From Verrucomicrobiota bacterium (lineage in GTDB: Bacteria; Verrucomicrobiota; Verrucomicrobiia; CAIQCK01), in the NCBI GenBank assembly GCA_016222825.1, contig JACRQF010000014.1, positions 62,001-126,000 of the forward strand: a DNA stretch of 64,000 bases, read 5' to 3'. Below the pieces are notes generated by a model. The model saw only the letters and a list, made by a program, of their open reading frames with translations, had not been told where the DNA came from and made no database searches. Shown here one piece after another: positions 8,418 to 16,198 of the stretch. The position numbers and the translations under genes are program-made. Position 1 is the stretch's first letter. Each line of letters begins with the position of its first letter.

Positions 8418-10213
8418 CCGCGCCGCGCAACTTCATCCTCGGCACCGCCGGCCATGTGGATCACGGCAAGTCGGCGTTGGTAAAGGCGCTCACCGGCACC
8501 GATCCTGACCGGCTGCCGGAGGAGAAGGAGCGGGGCATCACGATTGACCTCGGCTTCGCCAACTTGACGCTGGGCGATTTCAACATCGGCATCGTGGACG
8601 TGCCGGGCCACGAGGACTTCGTGCGCAACGCGGCGAGCGGCATCGCGTTCATGAACACCGTGCTCTTCGTCGTTGCCGCCAACGAGGGCTGGATGCCGCA
8701 GAGCGAAGAGCACCTGCAAATCCTCGACTACCTCGACGTGCCGCGCGGCATCTTCGTCGTCACCAAGTGCGACCTGCCGCCGGCGGACTTTACCCCGCCG
8801 CGCGCTGACTGGCCCGTCGTCCGCGTCTCCGCGCACACCGGCGAGGGCATCGAACAACTCCGGCAGACCATCGCCGCCACGCTGGCCGGCGCGCCGCCGC
8901 CCGACGACGTTGGCAAGCCGCGGCTGCACGTGGACCGCGCGTTCACGCTGAAAGGCATCGGCACCGTCGTCACCGGCACGCTGACAGGCGGCTCGCTCAA
9001 GCGCGGCGACAAGCTCGTCGTCCAGCCGGCCGGCGTCGCGACGCGGGCGCGCTCGCTCCACAACCACGGCCGCGAGGTGGCCGCGCTCGGTCCCGGCGCG
9101 CGCTGCGCGATCAATCTCGCCGACGTGCCGGTCGAGGGCATCCGGCGCGGCGATGTCATCACGCTGCCGGAACTCGGCGGGGCGTGCGACACGGTGGATG
9201 TCGCGCTGCGGATTTCGCCGCGGGCCAAGACGAAGCTCAAGCACAACGAAGTCATTAACGTCTCGCTCGGCAGCGGCCACTGGCGGGCGCGGGTGGCATT
9301 GTTCGACGCGAAGGAGCTTCGGCCCGGCGGGCAGGCCATCGGCCAATTGCGGTTCGAGGCGCCGGTGTATTGTTTTGCCGACGACCGCTTCATCATCCGC
9401 GAGGCGACGACCATCGCCGGCGGCGCTGTTCTCGACGCCGATGCCCGGCGCGGCGGACCAAAGGAGTCGAGAGTCCACTCGATGACATCAGGCCGACCGA
9501 CAGCAGCCGATCTGGCCCGCGCGTGGCTTGCGCACGACGGCGTCGTGCCGCGCGCGGCGCTGCTGGTGAAATCGCGGTTCAGCGCGGCGGCGGTGGAGAT
9601 GGCGTTGCGGGAGGCGGGCGCGAAGGTCTGCGCGGCGTTTGCGGCGGACGGCGCGCTCTGGAAGAAGACGCTGGCCCGTGCCGCCGCAGCGGTGGACCAA
9701 CTGCACCGCGACAAGCCGGAGAAGCCGGGCTTTCCGCTCTCGGAATTGCAGGCGATGCTCGGCGCGGGTGATGAAGTGTTTGGCGAGCTGCTGAACGACC
9801 TTTGCGCGGACGGACAGCTCGTGCGCGATGAGACGATCATCCGCCGGCCCGCGCACAAGCCGAAGGCGACCGGCCAGCTCAACGCGACGGCGGAGGCGCT
9901 GCTGAAGAAGCTGGCGGCCGACCCGTTCAACACACCGCGCCGCAAGGAGTGCGACCCGAAGGCGCTGCGCTACTTGCGCGACGCGAAGCTCGTCGTGGAG
10001 TTCGGTGAGGACGAGGTGTTGTTGAAGGAGAGCTACGACGAAGCGTGCCGGCGGGTGCGGGAGTTCCTGAAGCAGCGCGGCCAGGCGACGATGTCGGAGT
10101 TGCGCGAGTTGTTAAAGACCAACCGCCGCGTCGCGGTGCCGCTGCTGGAACGGATGGACAAGGACGGCGTGACGCTGCGGGCGGGGGATGTGAGGAAGCT
10201 GAGGGGAGGGTGA
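8414..10213 (+). CDS. selB: Selenocysteine-specific elongation factor SelB
   Basis: This 599-residue GTPase delivers Sec-tRNA(Sec) to UGA codons marked by a SECIS hairpin. The G motifs are clear: G1 in GHVDHGKSALVKAL, the switch I region in ERGITIDLGFA, G3 in DVPGHEDF and G4 in TKCDL. EF-Tu-like domains occupy about residues 1-350. The rest fits the C-terminal winged-helix repeats that bind SECIS RNA. The length is close to E. coli SelB. With tRNA-Sec, selD and selA directly upstream, all four parts of the bacterial Sec machinery lie in under 4.4 kb. Confidence 0.96.
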   Translation: MTAPRNFILGTAGHVDHGKSALVKALTGTDPDRLPEEKERGITIDLGFANLTLGDFNIGIVDVPGHEDFVRNAASGIAFMNTVLFVVAANEGWMPQSEEHLQILDYLDVPRGIFVVTKCDLPPADFTPPRADWPVVRVSAHTGEGIEQLRQTIAATLAGAPPPDDVGKPRLHVDRAFTLKGIGTVVTGTLTGGSLKRGDKLVVQPAGVATRARSLHNHGREVAALGPGARCAINLADVPVEGIRRGDVITLPELGGACDTVDVALRISPRAKTKLKHNEVINVSLGSGHWRARVALFDAKELRPGGQAIGQLRFEAPVYCFADDRFIIREATTIAGGAVLDADARRGGPKESRVHSMTSGRPTAADLARAWLAHDGVVPRAALLVKSRFSAAAVEMALREAGAKVCAAFAADGALWKKTLARAAAAVDQLHRDKPEKPGFPLSELQAMLGAGDEVFGELLNDLCADGQLVRDETIIRRPAHKPKATGQLNATAEALLKKLAADPFNTPRRKECDPKALRYLRDAKLVVEFGEDEVLLKESYDEACRRVREFLKQRGQATMSELRELLKTNRRVAVPLLERMDKDGVTLRAGDVRKLRGG

Positions 10214-10241
10214 CTCGTGATTGGTGATTCGTAATTGGTAA
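10214..10241. repeat. Short degenerate tandem repeat (GTGATTGGTGATTCGTAATTGG type)
   Basis: Between selB and the deiodinase-like gene is an AT-rich series of related units (cgtgattgg, tgattcg, taattgg). The base composition contrasts with the roughly 65% GC flanks. Similar short tandem repeats are scattered between genes in several bacterial phyla. No coding potential is evident, and its function is unknown. Confidence 0.5.
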
Positions 10242-10304
10242 CGGAGGGGTTGCCACTGATTCCAAGGCTTTTTTGCTGTGGCGGTGCTGTTCGAAGGCGA
10301 TAGA

Positions 10305-10928
10305 ATGGCAGCAATGAAAACGTCGCTTGGAGTTTTGCTGACACTCGCGTTACTCGTGGCGGGCGCGGCGAGCGGCCAGCAGCGGCATGGCGGCGATTTG
10401 CGGATGCCGGACACGTTGCGCGTGGGCGACGCCGCGTCGGACTTCAAACTCAAGACCAAGGACGGCAGCCGCGAGGTCACGCTCTCCAGTTTCAAAGGCA
10501 GGCGGCCGGTGGTGCTCGTGTTCGGCAGCTTCACGTGACCGCCTTTCCGGAACCAGGTTGGTTCCCTCGAACAGATATACGACCGCTACAAGGCGAAGGC
10601 GGAGTTCTTCATGATCTACATCAAGGAGGCGCATCCGAGCGACGGCTGGATCATGCCGGCGAATGAACGTCAGGGCATCTCCATCCGCGACCCGAAGAGC
10701 TACGACGAACGCGTGAAGGTCGCCGAGAAAACGTGCTCGACGCTGCGCATCAAGCTGCCGTGCCTCGTGGATGGCATGGACAACGCCGTCAACCGCGCCT
10801 ACGCGGCGTGGCCCGACCGCATTTACGTCGTGGACCGCGACGGCAGGATCGCCGTCAAGGCCGAGCAAGGGCCGCGCGGTTTCAGTCCGGGCGTGGAACA
10901 GACGCGCGAGTGGCTGTCGAAGCTGTGA
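10305..10928 (+). CDS. Iodothyronine deiodinase-like selenoprotein, exported (Sec78 encoded by TGA 10536-10538)
   Basis: Two same-frame segments join across a TGA at 10536-10538 into a 207-residue thioredoxin-fold protein. The N-terminus is a signal peptide (KTSLGVLLTLALLVAGAAS). Around the TGA the protein reads FGSFT-U-PPFRNQ, matching the deiodinase catalytic motif SCT-U-PPF. The downstream IYIKEAHPSDGW segment with its histidine, DNAVNRAYAAWPDRIYVV, and a final GPRGFSP element also follow the deiodinase pattern. The start is ATG 10305 behind GAAGGCG; ATG 10314 is an alternative. A hairpin follows the TGA. It is probably a periplasmic thiol/selenol redox enzyme, and the substrate is unknown. 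Thyroid-hormone activity is not implied. It lies 91 nt after selB and may be cotranscribed. Confidence 0.9.
10549..10565 (+). promoter_or_regulatory. Bacterial SECIS hairpin of the deiodinase-like gene
   Basis: A perfect 7-bp stem (10549-10555 pairing 10559-10565) has a GGT apical loop. The stem begins 10 nt and the loop 17 nt after the TGA. The GG-bearing loop at this distance closely fits the E. coli-type SECIS. It is the second such element in the cassette. Confidence 0.75.
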
Positions 10929-11141
10929 TCCGGCGCCAGCGTGTTCCATTTCGCAGCCTCCGCATTCCACGAACTGTTCGTTGCGCGGCCTTGAGCGTTC
11001 GTCGCGCGAATGGCAGGACGAGCTGCGGTCGGGGAAGAATCCATTTGCAACGATCAAAAGGCAGGAGCATCCTCCGGCTCGTCACTGCGAACCAACGAAG
11101 AACGTGACGTAGCTACGAACAAAGAGGAGCGATTCTTACCC

Positions 11142-12158
11142 ATGCCCATCGCAATTCATGACGATAGCAAAACCCTCAAACTGATTGAAGAGCCATTCCA
11201 AAACGAGCTGGAGTTGCAGACTTGCATAGCACGCAGTCCGTTTTTGTTGGCGTCGGGATTTGATGCCTTGGTCGCCACAGTTCAACGGGAAGTTGGGCTT
11301 CCGGGCGCCGGTAGTTTGGATATTCTTAATGTGGACGAAATGGGTCTTCCGATAGCAGTTGAGGTCAAACTCGCCCGAAACCCACAATCTAGGAGAGAAG
11401 TGGTCGCCCAAGTGCTCGATTATGTTTCCGTGCTTAAGAAACTCACCATCGATGAACTCGATGACATCGTTAAAGGCGCGTTGACTGAGACGCTACAGAA
11501 ACTTGTCGGCCCAGAGCGGGTTATGTCGGTTCGAAAGAAATGCGGGATGAACCTACGCGCCGGTCACATTCGCTTTGTCATAGCCGTGGATTCTGCGGGT
11601 GAAGATCTCGTTCGCAATGTTCAAAATATTGCTGACCGCGACGATGTTCGGCTTGTCTGCATCAGCAAGTTTGACAAAGGCCGAATCCTCGTGCCTCACA
11701 TGCTAGTTGGCCCTGCCAACCGCGCGTTGGCGGCGGCTCCCGCACGCGTTACGGACGCCAAAGAAATGAATCCCATCTTCAGCGCCGTCATTGATGCGTA
11801 TGATCGGGTAGCCGAAGAAGGATGGAAGACTCACGGCAATGCAGCCGAATACCGACTAATCTCGCCGAGTGAATGGCCTAAGAGTGTTCATTACGAATTT
11901 GGTGACTATCAGAAGGCTGTCGGCGTAGAACTCCATCTTGAATCAGATAGAGTGAGCGGACTTGCAAAACATCTCGCTCCACTATCTGGAAAAGAGCTGG
12001 CACCTGACCTCACCGTCAACTGGGATCCTAAATGGTATGGCAAGCGGGGCCGTCTTGTCGCGAAAGTTGACAAGGAGCAGAAACCAGACGCTGCTGTGCG
12101 CGCTATGCAAGCACTGATGTCAATTACCCGTTCGATTATTGAAAGAAACCTGCCCTAA
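11142..12158 (+). CDS. Predicted PD-(D/E)xK (RecB/NucS-like) nuclease-domain protein
   Basis: This is a 338-residue cytoplasmic protein with no signal peptide. Residues 20-110 carry a nuclease-core pattern: Glu in NELELQ, Asp in SLDILNVDE, the EVK of IAVEVKLARN, and a following QVLDYVS (QxxxY) helix, as in NucS/DUF91-type and RecB-like nucleases. The C-terminal two thirds have no domain I recognise. The chosen ATG has AAAGAGGAG about 14 nt upstream. Base composition is visibly lower in GC than both neighbours and codon choice is more relaxed, suggesting recent acquisition. It could act in DNA repair or defence, which is inference. Confidence 0.65.
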   Translation: MPIAIHDDSKTLKLIEEPFQNELELQTCIARSPFLLASGFDALVATVQREVGLPGAGSLDILNVDEMGLPIAVEVKLARNPQSRREVVAQVLDYVSVLKKLTIDELDDIVKGALTETLQKLVGPERVMSVRKKCGMNLRAGHIRFVIAVDSAGEDLVRNVQNIADRDDVRLVCISKFDKGRILVPHMLVGPANRALAAAPARVTDAKEMNPIFSAVIDAYDRVAEEGWKTHGNAAEYRLISPSEWPKSVHYEFGDYQKAVGVELHLESDRVSGLAKHLAPLSGKELAPDLTVNWDPKWYGKRGRLVAKVDKEQKPDAAVRAMQALMSITRSIIERNLP

Positions 12159-12172
12159 TAGAATTGGAGCCA

Positions 12173-13276
12173 ATGCCTCACCGTCCGTTGTTCCTCACAA
12201 CCGTATTGTTGGCACTTGCAACATCGTTGCCTAGCGCTGCTGAGCCGACCCCACCGCCGTTCTATCCCGACAAGATGAAGCTGCTGATGTGGCGCGACGC
12301 GCAGGGAGCGGAACATCCGGTGACGAGCGCGCGGGACTGGCAGCGGCGGCGGGAGCATATCCTGGCGAACATGGAGTTGGTGATGGGGCCGTTGCCGGCG
12401 GCGGACCGGTGTGTGCCGCTGGATGTGCAGGTGGTGCAGACGGAGGAGTTGCCGACGCTGACGCGGAAGAAGATCACGTATGCGGCGACGAAGGATTATC
12501 GTGTGCCGGCGTATTTGCTGATTCCGAAATCCAAAATCCAAAATCCAAAATTCCCGGCGATGCTCTGTCTGCACGGCACGAGCGGTTCGCGCGGGCGGAC
12601 GGCGGGCCTCGGCGCGGATTATCCGCGCTACACGCTGGAACTGGCCGAGCGCGGTTACGTGACCATCGCGCCGGACTACACGCTGCTCGGCGAGAACCAG
12701 ACGGACCCGACGGCGGTGGGCTTCGCGAGCGGGACGATGATGGGCATCTGGAGCCATAGCCGCGCGGTGGACCTGCTCCAATCGCTGCCGGAGGTGGACC
12801 CGGAGCGAATCGGTTGCGCGGGCGTCTCGCTCGGCGGGCACAACTCGCTCTTCGTTGGCGTGTTCGACCCGCGCTTGAAGGTGATGGTGTCGAGTTCCGG
12901 TTTCGATTCGTTCCACGACTACAAGGGCGGCGACCTGAGCGGGTGGTGTCAGCCGCGCTACATGATGCGCATCCAGGATGTCTTCGCCAAAGACCCGAAG
13001 AAGATGCCGTTCGATTTCCCGGAGGTGCTCGCCGCGCTCGCGCCACGGCACCTCTACGTCCACGCGCCGCTGGACGACAGCAACTTCCGCGTCGAGAGCG
13101 CGCGGCGATGTGTGGAGGCGGCGGCGCAAGTCTATAAGCTGTTCGGCGCGGCGGACCGTATCGTGGCGGTTTACCCGCCGGGCAAGCACGGTTATCCGCT
13201 GGAAGCGCGCGAGGCGTCCTACAAGTTCATTGACGGCGTATTGAAGAAGTCGCCGCCTTCGGAACCGAAGCGCTGA
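12173..13276 (+). CDS. Secreted alpha/beta hydrolase (dienelactone hydrolase/acetyl esterase type)
   Basis: A 367-residue protein with signal peptide (about 1-23). The fold is marked by an oxyanion segment LCLHGTSGSRG, the nucleophile elbow GVSLGGHNS with Ser219, and a C-terminal GKHGYPL that supplies the catalytic His. This pattern is common in PVC-group secreted esterases that act on acylated polysaccharides. A short heptamer repeat lies inside the coding sequence at residues 119-127. ATG 12173 starts 14 nt after the preceding stop, so cotranscription is possible. The substrate is unknown. Confidence 0.8.
   Translation: MPHRPLFLTTVLLALATSLPSAAEPTPPPFYPDKMKLLMWRDAQGAEHPVTSARDWQRRREHILANMELVMGPLPAADRCVPLDVQVVQTEELPTLTRKKITYAATKDYRVPAYLLIPKSKIQNPKFPAMLCLHGTSGSRGRTAGLGADYPRYTLELAERGYVTIAPDYTLLGENQTDPTAVGFASGTMMGIWSHSRAVDLLQSLPEVDPERIGCAGVSLGGHNSLFVGVFDPRLKVMVSSSGFDSFHDYKGGDLSGWCQPRYMMRIQDVFAKDPKKMPFDFPEVLAALAPRHLYVHAPLDDSNFRVESARRCVEAAAQVYKLFGAADRIVAVYPPGKHGYPLEAREASYKFIDGVLKKSPPSEPKR
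12527..12552. repeat. Heptameric tandem repeat (AAATCCA)n inside a coding region
   Basis: Three and a half copies of the 7-mer AAATCCA run in tandem and are translated as KSKIQNPKF within the hydrolase at 12173-13276. The AT-rich tract stands out against its GC-rich surroundings. It resembles the short tandemly repeated heptamers known from cyanobacteria and other phyla. The reading frame is kept across it. Confidence 0.65.
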
Positions 13277-13496
13277 GGAATGACGGGCGCGCCCGCTTCG
13301 AGCTTGCGGATCGCTTGCGAGCGAAAACGGGATTGACTGCGCGGGAAGATTCCGCTTCACACTCCTGTTCGCAGTGTTCCGTCGTCGGCCGCCAGCCATC
13401 GTCTGCGGCCGTTGAAGCAAAGCGGTCTGTGCCGCCCACTACGCCGGAAGTTTTCGGCGCGTAGCGCGGTCCAAAGTGAGTTACAGTCGCGTCACC

Positions 13497-13904
13497 ATGA
13501 TCTCGTTCAAACAAATCAAACTGGCAGACAAGAGAGCGGCGCAGCAACAACAGGTGATTCAGGAACTCAACGCCCTCGTCAAGGAGATCGAGCGGTGCGA
13601 GGCGATGATCGCCGATCTCAAGAGCGAATTGGAAACCGTAAACGCAAAATACCAGAACAGGAAGACGACGCAGGAGGACGTGGATTTCCTGACCGACCTG
13701 CTGGCGTGCGCAAAGAAGAAGCTGCTCTGGGAGAAGCACCTGACGAGATTGCGCAAACGCACGCCAGAGGTTCTCGAAGTCATGTCCCGGCTGCTGAACG
13801 ACCCACATGCGCCGCCCAGCGAGCAAACGCGCGGCAAAATGCTCCAAGCGTTGCAAGCGGTTCAAGCTTCAATGGCGCGGCTGCAAGGCATCAATCTCGC
13901 CTGA
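13497..13904 (+). CDS. Small coiled-coil protein of unknown function
   Basis: A 135-residue, charged, almost wholly helical protein (for example KEIERCEAMIADLKSELETV). It has no signal peptide, membrane segment or recognised domain. The start ATG 13497 has no strong Shine-Dalgarno; upstream in-frame starts add only a few residues. The high Lys/Glu/Gln content and regular heptads suggest a coiled-coil dimer. About 220 nt separate it from the upstream hydrolase, and it stands alone. Coding status rests on composition and frame length, so confidence is moderate. Confidence 0.55.
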   Translation: MISFKQIKLADKRAAQQQQVIQELNALVKEIERCEAMIADLKSELETVNAKYQNRKTTQEDVDFLTDLLACAKKKLLWEKHLTRLRKRTPEVLEVMSRLLNDPHAPPSEQTRGKMLQALQAVQASMARLQGINLA

Positions 13905-14065
13905 TTTGCCGGCCGGCGCGCGCCGCTAACCGCGTTTTGGCTTCCGGGTCTCAGGATCGCGCCCCGATCACGATCCGCCTGCAACGCCCAGGTGCTGAGA
14001 AAATCTCGCCCGCGCCGTGGCAGTTGCGCTAAGCTCCGCGCAATCACTGCCAACGGAGAACGCCG

Positions 14066-15109
14066 ATGCCACGACATGCTTTGTTTCTCGTAACGCTGCT
14101 GACAACCGCGACCACCCTCGCCGTCGCTGCGGAGCCGACGGATTGGTTTCATCAGGCGAAATGGGGCGTGATGACGCATTACCTCGGCGCGCCGCCGAGC
14201 AGCAAGGGCGGTGCGGAACTCACCGCCGAGGCGTGGAACGAGCAGGTTGACCGCTTCGATGTGGCCAGCCTCGTGGAGCAGTTGGCTTCGACGGGCGCGC
14301 GCTATCTGCTTTTCACCATCGGCCAGAACTCCGGCCACTTCTGCGCGCCGAACGCCACCTACGACAAACTCGTTGGCATCACGCCGACCAAGTGCTCGCG
14401 CCGCGACCTGATCGGCGACCTCGCGACGGCGCTGGCGGCGCGGAACATCCGGCTGATGGTCTATCTGCCGAGCGGCGCGCCCGCGGCCGATCCCGTGGCG
14501 CGGCAGAAGCTCGGATGGCTCTGGGGACGCACGGGCGGCTGGCAGTTGCCCGGCGAGCCGGTCGGCGGCCGGCTGGCAGAATTTCAGCGGCGCTGGGAGT
14601 CGGTGATCCGCGAGTGGTCGCAACGCTGGGGCAAGAACGTCGCGGGCTGGTGGATTGACGGCTGTTACTTCCCCGACCAGATGTATCGCTTCGACGATGA
14701 ACCGAACTTCGCCAGCTTCGCGCGCGCGCTGAAGGCGGGCAACCCGGACTCCATCGTCGCGTTCAACCCCGGCGTGAAGGTGCCGGTGATCGCGTTCACG
14801 CGGCACGAGGACTACGCGGCGGGCGAGGTGAACCTCAAGGAGTTCGGCAAGGCGGTGGAGGCGTGTCCCGGCCGCTGGCTGGAGTGCGAAGGCCGGAAGG
14901 TGCAGTTCCAGATTCTCACGTTTCTCGGCTCGACGTGGTGCAAGGGCGACCGGCCGCTGTTGCCGGACGAGACGGTCATCGCCACCACCCGCAAGCTCGC
15001 GGCAAAAGGCGGTGTCGCGACCTTCGATGTGCCCATCCAGAAGAGCGGCCTGATTCCCGTGCCGTTCATCGAGCAACTCCGCGCCATCGGCCAGGCCATG
15101 AGGAAATGA
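14066..15109 (+). CDS. Secreted alpha-L-fucosidase-like (GH29-related) glycosidase
   Basis: A 347-residue protein with signal peptide (1-22). The start of the mature protein, DWFHQAKWGVMTHYLG, is typical of the GH29/alpha-fucosidase superfamily. Further matches are LVEQLASTGARYLLFTIGQNSGHFCAP and GWWIDGCYFPDQMY, the latter at the place of the nucleophile Asp of GH29 (W-x-D). It is shorter than classic fucosidases, lacking the C-terminal beta-domain. ATG 14066 is preceded by GGAGA. It is followed after 4 nt by an NHL-repeat protein, so the two form an operon. The sugar specificity is not determined. Confidence 0.7.
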   Translation: MPRHALFLVTLLTTATTLAVAAEPTDWFHQAKWGVMTHYLGAPPSSKGGAELTAEAWNEQVDRFDVASLVEQLASTGARYLLFTIGQNSGHFCAPNATYDKLVGITPTKCSRRDLIGDLATALAARNIRLMVYLPSGAPAADPVARQKLGWLWGRTGGWQLPGEPVGGRLAEFQRRWESVIREWSQRWGKNVAGWWIDGCYFPDQMYRFDDEPNFASFARALKAGNPDSIVAFNPGVKVPVIAFTRHEDYAAGEVNLKEFGKAVEACPGRWLECEGRKVQFQILTFLGSTWCKGDRPLLPDETVIATTRKLAAKGGVATFDVPIQKSGLIPVPFIEQLRAIGQAMRK

Positions 15110-15113
15110 CACT

Positions 15114-16160
15114 ATGAAAACCATCTCCATCGTTTCACTGATTCCACTCCTTGCGTTTGCCGCTGCCGCGCAGGCCGGTAAAATCACACTCGTTGTCAGC
15201 AGCAACGGCGACACCTCGAAGCTGCACGAGCCGTTCGCAGCGGCTCTCGACGCGAAGGGCAACATGTTCATCTGCGAGGAGAGCGGGCGAATCCTGAAGG
15301 TGGATGCGAAGGGCGTTATCAAGGTCATCGCCGGAGAAGGAGGAAAAGGCTTCTCAGGCGACGGCGGCCCCGCGGCGAAGGCGCAGCTTCATTTCCCGCA
15401 CAACCTCATCGTCGCGCCCAACGGCGATCTGCTCATCGCCGACACGCTGAACAACTGCGTCCGCAAGATTGACGCCAAGAGCGGCATCATCACCACCATC
15501 GCCGGCACCGGCGAGAAAGGCTTCGCGGGTGACGGCGGCCCGGCGGCGAAGGCGAAGTTCAGCGGCACCTTCAGCATCGCGCTCGACCGCACGGGTCGGC
15601 AGCTTTACATCTGCGACCTCGGCAACCGCCGCATCCGCGCGATGGATATGAAGACCGGCCTTGTGAAGACCGTCGCCGGCAACGGCCAGCGCGGCGTGCC
15701 GACCGACGGCGCCGACGCCACGGTCAGCCCGCTCGCGGACCCGCGCGCCGTTTGTGTGGACTCGAAGGGGAACATTTACATCTTGGAGCGCAGCGGTCAC
15801 GCGTTGCGCGTCGTGGACAAGGCCGGCAAAATCCGCACCGTCGCCGGCACGGGCAAGAAAGGTCACAGCGGCGACGGCGGCGACGCGCTTCAAGCCGCGA
15901 TGAACGGCCCGAAGCACCTTTACCCCGACCTTCGGGACGACATCCTCATCGCCGACGCGGAGAACAACGTCATCCGCAAATACATCCCCGCGACGGGCAG
16001 GATCGTCCGGGTGGCCGGCACGGACAAGAGGGGCGCCACGCTCAACGCCGATCCGCTGAAGACGGAACTGGCCCGCCCCCACGGCGTCTATGTCCACACC
16101 GACGGCGCGACTTACATCGTGGACAGCTACAACAGCCGCGTGTTGAACATTGCGCCGTGA
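15114..16160 (+). CDS. Secreted NHL-repeat beta-propeller protein
   Basis: A 348-residue exported protein (signal peptide about 1-21) built from repeated NHL blades. The repeating signature is AGTGEKGFAGDGGPA followed by a block such as DLLIADTLNNCVRKID, seen about six times, which closes a six-bladed propeller. Such propellers usually bind ligands, or may act as lactonases; no catalytic metal set is obvious. It begins 4 nt after the glycosidase-like gene, so the two are probably cotranscribed and exported together. Confidence 0.8.
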   Translation: MKTISIVSLIPLLAFAAAAQAGKITLVVSSNGDTSKLHEPFAAALDAKGNMFICEESGRILKVDAKGVIKVIAGEGGKGFSGDGGPAAKAQLHFPHNLIVAPNGDLLIADTLNNCVRKIDAKSGIITTIAGTGEKGFAGDGGPAAKAKFSGTFSIALDRTGRQLYICDLGNRRIRAMDMKTGLVKTVAGNGQRGVPTDGADATVSPLADPRAVCVDSKGNIYILERSGHALRVVDKAGKIRTVAGTGKKGHSGDGGDALQAAMNGPKHLYPDLRDDILIADAENNVIRKYIPATGRIVRVAGTDKRGATLNADPLKTELARPHGVYVHTDGATYIVDSYNSRVLNIAP

Positions 16161-16198
16161 TCGAAGCCGCTGGGATGCGCTTGTGAGCGGGCGCCGGC

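Noticed and set aside
10536..10538. TGA in the deiodinase-like gene as a true stop separating two genes
   Set aside because: The two halves align to one deiodinase fold in the same frame, with the TGA at the Sec position and a SECIS hairpin following; the second half has no own start context.
13431..13464. Inverted repeat near CTACGCCG-CGGCGCGTAG as terminator
   Set aside because: The stem is interrupted and no T tract follows on either strand.
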